From NCEH01 sp043195135 (GTDB lineage Bacteria > Pseudomonadota > Alphaproteobacteria > Rhizobiales > Xanthobacteraceae): a stretch of 64,000 nt of DNA. This document shows, one piece after another, positions 25,599 to 34,717 of this stretch; the stretch's first letter is position 1; every line of letters begins with the position of its first letter. The notes below the pieces were generated by a model. It did not search any database, had not been told where the DNA came from, and saw only the letters and a program-made list of their open reading frames with translations. The translations under genes and the position numbers were made by a program. The stretch is taken from assembly GCF_043195135.1 (NCBI RefSeq), contig NZ_JBAFWP010000012.1; one strand, written 5' to 3'.

Positions 25599-26153
25599 AT
25601 GCACAGTGCCGATGCGAACCTTGACGAGTTGATGATTGCCAGCCAGGCGGGCGACGCGCAGGCCCATCGCGACCTGTTGCGCCGGGCCTCGACCCATCTG
25701 CGGGCCTATTTCCGGCGCCAGCTCGCGCGCTATGGCCACGGGCTGGATGCCGCCGAGGACCTGCTCCAGGACACGCTGCTGGTCATCCATACCCGCCGGC
25801 AGGCCTACCTGCCCGGCTCCCCGGTGCTCGCCTGGATCTATGGGATTGCGCGGTACAAATTGATCGATTTCCTGCGGGCCCGGCACCGCTCGTTCTCGCA
25901 CCTGCCCATCGAGGACGCCGAGGACGTGGCGGCCCAGGATGGATATGAGGGAATCGATACCGCGCGCGAACTGCACAAGGCGCTCGCGACATTGCCGAAC
26001 AACTTCCGCCTGCCCATCGAATACGTGAAGCTCGAAGGGCTCAGCATCGCCGAGGCGGCGGCCCGCACCGGAATGTCCGATGCCGCCATCAAGGTCAGTA
26101 TTCATCGCGGCATGAAGAAGCTCGCCGCCATCCTTTCGGAGGCCCGCCCATGA
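25599..26153 (+). CDS. ECF sigma factor (SigF/ECF16-like)
   Basis: A 184-residue ECF sigma factor. Region 2 is seen in DLLRRASTHLRAYFRRQLARYG, EDLLQDTLLVIHTRR and WIYGIARYKLIDFLRAR. Region 4 is GLSIAEAAARTGMSDAAIKVSIHRGMKKL. The ATG at 25599 is preceded by AGGA, and a GTG at 25584 is also possible. The stop overlaps the next start (ATGA), coupling it to a NrsF/DUF1109 anti-sigma factor, the arrangement of the Caulobacter SigF-NrsF metal/oxidative-stress module. Confidence 0.9.
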   Translation: MHSADANLDELMIASQAGDAQAHRDLLRRASTHLRAYFRRQLARYGHGLDAAEDLLQDTLLVIHTRRQAYLPGSPVLAWIYGIARYKLIDFLRARHRSFSHLPIEDAEDVAAQDGYEGIDTARELHKALATLPNNFRLPIEYVKLEGLSIAEAAARTGMSDAAIKVSIHRGMKKLAAILSEARP

Positions 26154-26791
26154 ACACCGACGATCTGATCGATTTTCTCGCCACCCGGGTCGAGCCGGTC
26201 GATCCGCATCGGCAGGACCGGCAGGCGCTGGCGGCGCTTTTGATGTCGCTCGCCGCCGCCACCGCCGCCGTGATCGTCGCCCTGGGGCTGCGCGCCGACC
26301 TGATGCAGGCCATGGTCTCCGCGGGCTTCGCCATGAAGATCACCTTCCTGGCGACGCTGGTGGGAATCGCGCTCTGGGCGCTGCGGAAAGGCGCGCGCGC
26401 CGGCGCCGCGGACCCGGCGCCGCTGCGCCTCGTCTGCGTGCCGCTGATGCTGCTGTGGATCCTCGGCGCGCTGGAGCTGGCGACGCTCCCGGTCACCGCC
26501 TGGCGCGCCACGGTGATGTTCCACGAATGGCCGGTCTGCCTGCTCTCCATCCCCCTGCTGTCCGCCCTGCCGCTGGTCGCGCTGACGCTGGTGGTGCGCG
26601 AGGGGGCGCCGACGCACCTGCGCTATTGCGGGGCGCTGACGGGCCTGGTCGCCGGTGGCCTCGGGGCTTTGGCCTATGCCGCCTATTGCCTCAACGACAC
26701 GCCGGTCTATGTGGGGGTCTGGTATGTGGCGGGCATCGCCGCCGTCACCGCCTTCGGCTGGCTCATGGGGCCGCGCATGCTGCGCTGGTGA
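26150..26791 (+). CDS. nrsF: NrsF/DUF1109 family membrane anti-sigma factor
   Basis: A 213-residue protein with six predicted membrane segments. It begins MNTDDLIDFLATRVEPVD, the cytosolic N-terminus typical of DUF1109. The spans start at about residues 28, 61, 90, 122, 156 and 183. Conserved cysteines lie near CVPLMLLW, WPVCLLS and AYCLND. NrsF proteins hold SigF-type ECF factors and release them on metal or redox stress, for which conserved cysteines are important. It is coupled to the sigma gene by a 4-bp overlap. Confidence 0.9.
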   Translation: MNTDDLIDFLATRVEPVDPHRQDRQALAALLMSLAAATAAVIVALGLRADLMQAMVSAGFAMKITFLATLVGIALWALRKGARAGAADPAPLRLVCVPLMLLWILGALELATLPVTAWRATVMFHEWPVCLLSIPLLSALPLVALTLVVREGAPTHLRYCGALTGLVAGGLGALAYAAYCLNDTPVYVGVWYVAGIAAVTAFGWLMGPRMLRW

Positions 26792-26887
26792 GGGCGGGGG
26801 ACGTCGCGCGCGGGCCTCCGGCCGCTATTGTGCCCCGGGCGCGCGAGGGATAAAAGAACCCCTCGGCGTTCCGCGGGCTGCCCCTTC

Positions 26888-28903
26888 ATGAATCAGTATA
26901 GGGCCGATATCGACGGCATAAGGGCGATCGCGGTTTCCCTTGTCCTTGTGTTCCATGCAGGATTTTCGTTTCTTCCGGGCGGATTTATTGGCGTTGACGT
27001 GTTTTTCGTCATCTCCGGTTATCTGATCACGGACAATCTGCTCCAGGCGATGCGCGCCGGATCGTTTTCGCTGCTGGATTTCTACGATCGGCGGGTGCGG
27101 CGCATCCTGCCGGCGCTGCTGGTGGTGATCGCCGCGACGCTGGGCGCGGGGTTCCTGATCCTGGCGCCGGGCGCCTATGCGGTGCTCGGGCGCAGCGCGG
27201 CGTTCGCGGCGCTCGGCATTTCCAATTTCTTCTTCTTCCGCAACACCGGCTATTTCGACGGCGCGGCCGAGGCCATGCCGCTGCTGCACACCTGGTCGCT
27301 GGCGGTGGAAGAGCAATTCTATCTCGCCTGGCCGCTGGTGCTCTATGGCGCCTATCGCGGGGCGCGGCGCTGGCCGCGCCTGCTGCCGCTCGTGGTGGCG
27401 CTGGTGGTGGGCCTCAGCTTCGCCCTGGCCGTGCAGAAGGTCGCGGAAGGGGCGAAAAGCGCCTTCTACCTGCCGCTCGGCCGCGCCTGGGAACTGGCGC
27501 TGGGCGGCGCCCTGGTGCTGGCGCGCGCGCACCTGGCGCGGCTGCCGGGCCTCGTGGCGCAGGGGCTGAAGCTGGCCGGGCTCGCCCTCATCGTCGCGCC
27601 GGCCCTGGTGCTGACCCCCGCCAGCCCCTTTCCCGGCCTCAATGCCCTGGCACCCGTGCTCGGCGCGGCGCTGCTGCTGATGCCGACGGCCGCCCCGACG
27701 CTCGGCGCGCGGCTGCTCGCCCTGCCGCCGCTGCCCTTCATCGGCCGCATCTCCTATTCGCTCTATCTCTGGCACTGGCCGGTCCTGGTGTTCGCGCGCC
27801 AGTACAAGAACGGCGATCCGCTGAGCACCGGGCAGGCGCTCGGCGCCCTCGCGGCCTCGGTGCTGCTGGCGTGGCTCTCCTGGCGGTTCGTCGAACAGCC
27901 GTTCCGCGTGCGCCGCTTTCCCGCGCGCAAGGTGGTGCTGGCGGGCAGCGCGGCCTGCCTGCTGATGGCCGCGCTCAGCTTCGGCATCTATCGCGCCGAC
28001 GGTCTTTCCGGCCGCGTTTCGCCGCAACTGGCGGAATTGGGCTCGTTCGCGCGCGTGTGGGAATGGGACTGCGCGCAGCACGTCTCGCTGGACGGCGGGC
28101 CGAGCCTGTGCGTCGCCGGCGCGGACTGGGCGACCGCGAAGACCCGCGGCGTGATCTGGGGCGACAGCCATGCCGAGCATCTCATGCATCTGCTGGATGT
28201 CGCCGGCCGCAAGACCGACACGGCGGTGGCGCTGCTGCGCATCTGTCCGGCGATCTTCTCCGAGGACGGGCTGCGCCGCAAACCGGTGGGCCTGCCGGCC
28301 GAATGCGAGCGCACCTATCGCGCCACCCTCGCCATGCTGAAGGCCGACCCGCAGATCAATCTGGTGATCCTCGCCTCCGCCTGGGGCGACATGCCGGACG
28401 CCGTCTACCGCAAGGAGGGAGACCCCACCAGCCATGCGACGGGGGTGGGCCTGATGCGCGAGACTTTCCTCGATCTCGTGCCGCGCCTTGCGGCGCCGGG
28501 CCGCAGGATCGTGCTGTTCGCCGACATTCCCCATTGGGCGAGCGACCCGCTGCCCTGCGTCGCCGCCCGCGACGGCTCGCTGCTACGCGCGCCCTGCCGG
28601 CGCGAGGTGGGCCGCCTGACGCCGGCCGAGTACGGCACCGACCAGCGCGATGTGGATGCCATGTTCCGCAGCCTGCGTGGGGTGCGGGGCGACGTGGTGG
28701 TGGCGGTGCCGGCGGACCAGCTCTGCGACCCGATGGGGTGCATGGCCCGCTTCGAGGGGCAGTTTCTGTATTTCGACCGCGACCATCTGCGCCGCAACAT
28801 CCCCCTGGGAACGCGGGAGCGGTTCGCCGATCTGCTTGGCCTGCCCGATCTGATCGATGTCGGCGGCGGCGCAAGGAAGGCGCCCGTGCGGGCGAGCGAA
28901 TGA
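26888..28903 (+). CDS. Acyltransferase 3 / SGNH fusion protein (OafA-like)
   Basis: A 671-residue membrane O-acyltransferase. The N-terminal acyltransferase-3 domain (about 1-370, ten or more spans) has the family motif YRADIDGIRAIAVSLVLVFHAG, then FFVISGYLIT and HTWSLAVEEQFYLAWPL. The C-terminal half is a periplasmic SGNH domain with IWGDSHAEHLM (block I). Such proteins add acetyl or other acyl groups to O-antigen, exopolysaccharide or peptidoglycan sugars. The ATG at 26888 gives the canonical N-terminus. Confidence 0.92.
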   Translation: MNQYRADIDGIRAIAVSLVLVFHAGFSFLPGGFIGVDVFFVISGYLITDNLLQAMRAGSFSLLDFYDRRVRRILPALLVVIAATLGAGFLILAPGAYAVLGRSAAFAALGISNFFFFRNTGYFDGAAEAMPLLHTWSLAVEEQFYLAWPLVLYGAYRGARRWPRLLPLVVALVVGLSFALAVQKVAEGAKSAFYLPLGRAWELALGGALVLARAHLARLPGLVAQGLKLAGLALIVAPALVLTPASPFPGLNALAPVLGAALLLMPTAAPTLGARLLALPPLPFIGRISYSLYLWHWPVLVFARQYKNGDPLSTGQALGALAASVLLAWLSWRFVEQPFRVRRFPARKVVLAGSAACLLMAALSFGIYRADGLSGRVSPQLAELGSFARVWEWDCAQHVSLDGGPSLCVAGADWATAKTRGVIWGDSHAEHLMHLLDVAGRKTDTAVALLRICPAIFSEDGLRRKPVGLPAECERTYRATLAMLKADPQINLVILASAWGDMPDAVYRKEGDPTSHATGVGLMRETFLDLVPRLAAPGRRIVLFADIPHWASDPLPCVAARDGSLLRAPCRREVGRLTPAEYGTDQRDVDAMFRSLRGVRGDVVVAVPADQLCDPMGCMARFEGQFLYFDRDHLRRNIPLGTRERFADLLGLPDLIDVGGGARKAPVRASE

Positions 28904-29086
28904 GGATCGGGGCGCGAAAATCGTCCCGCCGGTCACGGATGCGCGCCGCGCGCCCCGCGATGTCATGCCCCGTTCATCGATGCACGCAAAGGCTGTCTCC
29001 CCGCCCGGGTCATCGCGCCCGTCGGGCGGCATTCGAACCAATCCGCAGCGGGGGCGTTCTCTGGGCGGAGCACGCAGGAGAAGCAG

Positions 29087-29497
29087 ATGAGCATCTTTGG
29101 AAAGATCGTTTCCGCCATTTTCGGCCATTCGGCCGAGGCCAAGCCCGTCGCGCCGGCTGACGTGCCGGCGCCCGGCGGAACCTCGGGCGGCGCTGCGCCT
29201 CCCGTTCCCGGCGCGGTTCCCGCGACGCCCGCCGCCCCCGCGGTGGATGTGGAAGCCGTTCTCACCGGCCTTGCCGCCAAGACCAGCGAGAAGCTGGACT
29301 GGCGCCATTCCATCGTCGACCTGATGAAGCTGCTGGACCTGGATTCCTCGCTCGCGGCCCGCAAGGAACTGGCCCACGAACTGCACTATTCCGGCGACAC
29401 GGGCGATTCCGCCACGATGAACATCTGGCTGCACAAGCAGGTGATGACGAAGCTCGCCGAGAACGGCGGCAAGGTTCCCGAGGACCTGAAGCACTGA
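29087..29497 (+). CDS. DUF3597 domain-containing protein
   Basis: A 136-residue protein with MSIFGKIVSAIFGHSAEA at the start, a Pro/Ala linker (about 20-62), and a conserved C-terminal domain. That domain includes LDWRHSIVDLMKLLDLDSSL, ARKELAHELHYSGDTGDSATMN and WLHKQV, diagnostic for DUF3597, whose function is unknown. A good ribosome-binding site (GGAGAAGCAG) precedes the ATG. A terminator follows the stop, so it is monocistronic or the end of a transcript. Confidence 0.9.
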   Translation: MSIFGKIVSAIFGHSAEAKPVAPADVPAPGGTSGGAAPPVPGAVPATPAAPAVDVEAVLTGLAAKTSEKLDWRHSIVDLMKLLDLDSSLAARKELAHELHYSGDTGDSATMNIWLHKQVMTKLAENGGKVPEDLKH

Positions 29498-29521
29498 AGC
29501 CGGGCGTTCGCCCGCGACATC

Positions 29522-29550
29522 CCCGCGCCCCACTTTGGGCGCGGGTCTTT
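29522..29550 (+). terminator. Terminator after the DUF3597 gene
   Basis: A CCCGCGCCC / GGGCGCGGG stem (29522-29530 with 29537-29545) with a 6-nt loop is followed by TCTTT. Confidence 0.85.
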
Positions 29551-29690
29551 CTGCGGGGATCTGAACGCGCCGGAGGTAAGAGCAGCGCATGTATTCGCCG
29601 CCCGAGCGACAATCAGGGAAGCAATCCTGACTTAAGCCCCAAGATTTCGTGAGCGCGCGTCCCTTGCCTTGCGCGACGGAAAGGCCTATT

Positions 29691-29730
29691 GCCCGCGGCG
29701 GGACACTCCTCCCCAACGAGGAGCGCCCAT
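29691..29730 (+). ncRNA. serC-type leader RNA motif
   Basis: Directly before serC lie two small hairpins. The first is CCCG-CGG-CGGG (29692-29702). The second is CTCCTC / GAGGAG (29706-29711 with 29718-29723) around CCCCAAC, followed by CGCCC. This arrangement agrees with my recollection of the serC RNA motif found upstream of serC in Alphaproteobacteria, a candidate cis-regulatory RNA with unknown ligand. A covariance-model search would decide. Confidence 0.62.
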
Positions 29731-29747
29731 CTGAAAGGATGGCCATC

Positions 29748-30923
<1,176 letters not shown>

Positions 30924-30949
30924 GCCCGACGCGCGACCGCTGAAAATCC

Positions 30950-31066
30950 CCCTCTCCCGCTTGCGGGGGAGGGCGGGGGAGGGGGAATACCCCTCTCTTC
31001 GGCGCGATCAGCGCAAGCCCGCTCTACGGCATCCCCCTCCCAACCCTCCCCGCAAGCGGGAGAGGG
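30950..31066. repeat. Long inverted repeat between serC and serA
   Basis: The segment CCTCTCCCGCTTGCGGGG near 30950-30967 recurs as its complement CCCCGCAAGCGGGAGAGG near 31049-31066, and the inner GGGAGGG / CCCTCCC parts also pair. The arms enclose about 80 nt. The element resembles the widespread CTCTCCCGC-type extragenic palindromes of alphaproteobacteria, and could terminate serC transcription or be a mobile REP-type repeat. Confidence 0.6.
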
Positions 31067-31142
31067 CCTTAACGGCCGAACTGCGCCCTCGTGTGCTGCG
31101 GACCGGCCTTAGCTTGCACCCCATTCATCCGGAGCCCACACC

Positions 31143-32729
31143 ATGGCCCCTCGCGTTCTCATTTCGGACAAGCTGTCCGCCGCCGCCGTGCAGATCTTCA
31201 AGGATCGCGGCATCGATGTTGATTTTCAGCCCGACCTCGGCAAGGACAAGGACAAGCTCGCCGAGATCATCGGCGATTATGACGGCCTCGCCATCCGCTC
31301 CGCCACCAAGGTGACGCCGAAGATCCTGGAAAAGGCGACCCGCCTCAAGGTGATCGGCCGAGCCGGCATCGGCGTCGACAATGTGGATATCCCGGCCGCC
31401 ACCGCCAAGGGCGTGATCGTGATGAACACGCCGTTCGGCAATTCCATCACCACCGCCGAGCATGCGATTGCGATGATGTTCGCGCTCGCCCGCGAGATCC
31501 CCGCCGCCGACGCCTCCACCCAGGCCGGCAAGTGGGAGAAGAACCGCTTCATGGGCGTGGAGCTGACCGCCAAGACGCTCGGCATCATCGGCTGCGGCAA
31601 TATCGGCTCCATCGTCGCCGAGCGCGGCGTCGGCCTGAAGATGAAGGTGATCGCCTTCGATCCCTTCCTCTCCGCCGAGCGCGCCAAGGATCTCGGCGTC
31701 GAGAAGGTGGAACTGGAGGACCTGCTCGCCCGCGCCGACGTCATCACGCTCCATACGCCGCTGACCGAGAAGACCAAGAACATCCTCTCGGCGGAAAACC
31801 TCGCCAAGACCAAGAAGGGCGTGCGCATCATCAATTGCGCGCGCGGCGGCCTGGTGGACGAAGTGGCGCTGCGCGCCGCGCTCGACAGCAAGCATGTGGC
31901 CGGCGCGGCGTTCGACGTGTTCACGGTCGAGCCCGCCGAGACCAACCCGCTGTTCGGCCATCCCAATGTGATCTGCACCCCGCACCTCGGCGCCGCCACC
32001 ACGGAAGCGCAGGAGAATGTGGCGCTCCAGGTGGCCGAGCAGATGAGCGATTATCTGCTGTCGGGCGCCATCTCGAATGCGGTGAACTTCCCCTCCATCA
32101 CCGCCGAGGAAGCCCCCAAGCTGAAGCCCTTCATCGAGCTGGCGGAAAAGCTGGGCTCGTTCGCCGGCCAGCTCACCGACACGGACATCAAGACCGTGCG
32201 CATCACCTATGAGGGCGCGGTGGCGGAGCTGAAGGTGAAGGCGCTGACCAGCGCGGCGGTGGCCGGCCTGCTGCGCCCGGTGCTGGCGGACATCAATGTC
32301 GTCTCCGCCCCGAGCGTCGCCAAGGAGCGCGGCATCGTTATCGAGGAGACCACCCGTGCCGCCGAGAGCGATTACGACAGCCTGATCACCCTGACCGTCA
32401 TCACCGACACGTTCGAGCGTTCGGTTTCCGGCACGGTGTTCGCCGATGGCCGCCCGCGCATCGTCAACATCAAGGGCATCAAGGTGGACGCCGAGTTCGC
32501 GCCCTCCATGCTGTACGTCACCAACGAGGACAAGCCCGGCTTCATCGGCCGTTTCGCCAGCCTGCTGGGGGATGCGGGCGTGAACATCGCCACCTTCGCC
32601 CTCGGCCGCGACCGCCAGGGCGGGGACGCCATCGCGCTCGTGGAAGTGGACGGGGCGCTGCCCGCCGACGTGATCGCCAAGGTGGAGGCGCTGCCCCAGG
32701 TGAAGCACGCCAAGGGCCTCGCCTTCTGA
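31143..32729 (+). CDS. serA: D-3-phosphoglycerate dehydrogenase
   Basis: A 528-residue long-form PGDH catalysing the first step of serine synthesis. The NAD motif is GIIGCGNIGS (about 147-156). Active-site residues are Arg in NCARGG, Glu in EPAETNPL and His in TPHLGAAT. After the intervening ASB domain comes the ACT regulatory domain (about 450-528; MLYVTNEDKPGFIGRF). It forms the serine pathway with serC 220 bp upstream. A strong terminator follows. Confidence 0.97.
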   Translation: MAPRVLISDKLSAAAVQIFKDRGIDVDFQPDLGKDKDKLAEIIGDYDGLAIRSATKVTPKILEKATRLKVIGRAGIGVDNVDIPAATAKGVIVMNTPFGNSITTAEHAIAMMFALAREIPAADASTQAGKWEKNRFMGVELTAKTLGIIGCGNIGSIVAERGVGLKMKVIAFDPFLSAERAKDLGVEKVELEDLLARADVITLHTPLTEKTKNILSAENLAKTKKGVRIINCARGGLVDEVALRAALDSKHVAGAAFDVFTVEPAETNPLFGHPNVICTPHLGAATTEAQENVALQVAEQMSDYLLSGAISNAVNFPSITAEEAPKLKPFIELAEKLGSFAGQLTDTDIKTVRITYEGAVAELKVKALTSAAVAGLLRPVLADINVVSAPSVAKERGIVIEETTRAAESDYDSLITLTVITDTFERSVSGTVFADGRPRIVNIKGIKVDAEFAPSMLYVTNEDKPGFIGRFASLLGDAGVNIATFALGRDRQGGDAIALVEVDGALPADVIAKVEALPQVKHAKGLAF

Positions 32730-32764
32730 AGGCTGTCCCTGTCGCGGATAGAGAACAACAAGAC

Positions 32765-32793
32765 AGCCGCCGGACCCCCTCCGGCGGCTTTTT
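32765..32793 (+). terminator. Terminator after serA
   Basis: An AGCCGCCGG / CCGGCGGCT stem (32765-32773 with 32781-32789) is followed by TTTTT, an intrinsic terminator. Confidence 0.9.
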
Positions 32794-32813
32794 GCTGCCG
32801 CGCGGGCGGTTCG

Positions 32814-33752
32814 TCAGGCGGGCGCGACGGCGCGGGCGCGGGTCGCGGTGATGATGCCGGCGATCACCAGCGCATAGCCCACGCCGTGAAACCATTCCAA
32901 TTGCTCGCCCAGCACCAGGATGGCGAGCGCCGAGCCGAACACCGGCATGAGGTGAAAGAACGGCGCCGCCCGGTTGGCGCCCACCAGCTCCACGCCGCGA
33001 TTGAACGCCATATAGGCGAGCAGCGACGGGGCGGTCATGACGAATGCCAGGACGGACAGCGTCATGCGGTTGAACTGGATGACGTGGCCCGCGGCGATCT
33101 CCCAGAGCGCGAACGGGATCAGCAGCAGGGAGCCCATGCCCATGATCACGGTGAGGAAGGACAGCGAGCGCATGGGCGGGCGCACCCGCAGGTTCGCGGC
33201 ATAAAAGGCATAGATCAGCAGCGCCGCGATGATCCAGATATCGCCCACATTGGGCTTGAGGTGCAGCAGCACGTCGATGTCGCCCCGGCTGACGATCACC
33301 ACCACCCCCAGCAGCGAGATGACGATGCCGGCGATCTGGCCCTTCGAGAGCCGGTCGCGGAACAGCAGGAGGCTCCAGAGCGCGATCAGCAGGGGGGAGG
33401 CGGATTGCACCAGCAGGCCGTTCAGCGCCTGGGTATATTGCAGCCCGTAATAGCTCATGGCGTTGTAGCAGGCGATGCCGCAGGCCGAGAGGACCATGAG
33501 GAACAGCCAGTTGCGCCGCACGACCGGCCAGTCGCCCAGCAATTGGCGATAGGAGAAGGGCAGGAGAATCAGCGTCGCCCCCGCCCAGCGCAGGCAAGCG
33601 AGCGTGATGGGCGGGATCTGGCCCGCCACGAAGCGGCCCAGCACCATGTTGCACGCCCACAGAAGAGCGGTGATGGAGAGCAGCAGATAGGGCGCATTGT
33701 TGATGCGCTGGCCGAGCCGGCCGAGGGGCGAACGGGGGGGCGAAGGCAACAT
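32814..33752 (-). CDS. EamA-family (DMT) membrane transporter
   Basis: A 312-residue protein with ten predicted spans in two EamA repeats: first repeat from ITALLWACNMVLGRFVAG, second from LIYAFYAANLRVRPPMRSL to GEQLEWFHGVGYALVIAG. Members export amino acids, nucleosides or other metabolites; the cargo is unknown. It converges with serA across the terminator at 32765. Confidence 0.88.
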   Translation of the reverse strand: MLPSPPRSPLGRLGQRINNAPYLLLSITALLWACNMVLGRFVAGQIPPITLACLRWAGATLILLPFSYRQLLGDWPVVRRNWLFLMVLSACGIACYNAMSYYGLQYTQALNGLLVQSASPLLIALWSLLLFRDRLSKGQIAGIVISLLGVVVIVSRGDIDVLLHLKPNVGDIWIIAALLIYAFYAANLRVRPPMRSLSFLTVIMGMGSLLLIPFALWEIAAGHVIQFNRMTLSVLAFVMTAPSLLAYMAFNRGVELVGANRAAPFFHLMPVFGSALAILVLGEQLEWFHGVGYALVIAGIITATRARAVAPA

Positions 33753-33865
33753 GGGGCTTCCTGGCGTGCCGCCTTTTCAGGCATTTCACACGCCAGGAAA
33801 AGAGAATTTTGATTCACCCACCCATCAGAAACCGTGATGAGTCGCCCCCACGGCCAAGCCGCCGC

Positions 33866-34423
33866 TTATTTTCCGCGCCACTGGTCGAGCAATTGGTAGG
33901 AGGTAGGATTGTCGGCACACATGCCGCCACCGCACTCCAGCACGGTCGAGAGCCCGTTCGCGAGCGCCATTGCGGTCGCGAGCGCGACGATGATGAGGGC
34001 GAAGCGGGTGGGGCGGCCGGGCGTCGCCTCCGGGGCGAACTGGCGATCGAACAGCAGCAGGATCGCCCCGCCGAGGGCGATAACCCCGAACACCGCCGCC
34101 GCCCAGGCATAGAAATGAATGCCCAGGAAGGCATCGCCATAGGTCCCCTCGCCGGGAATGATGTGCAGCAGGGTCTGCCGCACCGACACCATGCCGCCGG
34201 CGAAGGCCGAGAGGATCATGACCGCATAATGGCTGGGCCGGGGACCGAACTTCACGTTCAGCGCGAGGCCCACGCCGGCGCCCACGAAGCCGGCGCGTTG
34301 CAGCAGGCAGAGCGGGCAGGGCAGGTCGTTGAACACGAGCTGGTCGAAGAACGCCGCGGCGAGGACCGCGAACACCGCGAGCAGCCCGAGGGCGTTGAGG
34401 GTGCGGGAAAGGGAAGGGGTCAC
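33866..34423 (-). CDS. dsbB: Disulfide bond formation protein DsbB
   Basis: A 185-residue membrane protein reoxidising a periplasmic thiol oxidase and passing electrons to quinone. The CPLC pair is visible in DLPCPLCLLQRAGF (about residues 36-39). The second pair lies far downstream in LECGGGMCADNP (about 163-168). The GTG start at 34423 has an AGGGGA site upstream. It follows the DUF5993 gene by 10 bp. No DsbA gene is nearby. Confidence 0.9.
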   Translation of the reverse strand: MTPSLSRTLNALGLLAVFAVLAAAFFDQLVFNDLPCPLCLLQRAGFVGAGVGLALNVKFGPRPSHYAVMILSAFAGGMVSVRQTLLHIIPGEGTYGDAFLGIHFYAWAAAVFGVIALGGAILLLFDRQFAPEATPGRPTRFALIIVALATAMALANGLSTVLECGGGMCADNPTSYQLLDQWRGK

Positions 34424-34433
34424 GTCATTCCCC

Positions 34434-34589
34434 TCACAGCACGAGATTGAGCGGGTCGGTGGCGTGCATCTTGAACAGTGCCAGCAGCACCAGCAGGGAC
34501 ACCGCCCAGACCAGCAGGGAGGGAAGGCGCTGGCCGGCGAGAATCAACGCGAACGCAACGAAGAAACCGAAAAACGGCAGGGTCATCAT
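34434..34589 (-). CDS. DUF5993 small membrane protein
   Basis: A 51-residue protein, MMTLPFFGFFVAFALILAGQ onward, with two hydrophobic spans separated by RLPSLLVW and a C-terminal FKMHATDPLNLVL. This matches DUF5993 family proteins, which are about 50 residues and occur next to dsbB. Either of two adjacent ATG codons (34589, 34586) can be the start. The tight coupling to dsbB suggests an accessory subunit of the thiol-oxidation system, which is inference. Confidence 0.8.
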   Translation of the reverse strand: MMTLPFFGFFVAFALILAGQRLPSLLVWAVSLLVLLALFKMHATDPLNLVL

Positions 34590-34717
34590 GGACGTCGCCC
34601 CCCTGGGCCAAAGAAGCCGTCGGCCCTTGGGCCGGTGGCGATTCAACGTCCGATTCTATCCCGGATCTGCGACAGATGTCCGAAGGCATCTGCCCGCCGC
34701 GTCCGGGGGAGGCCGGT

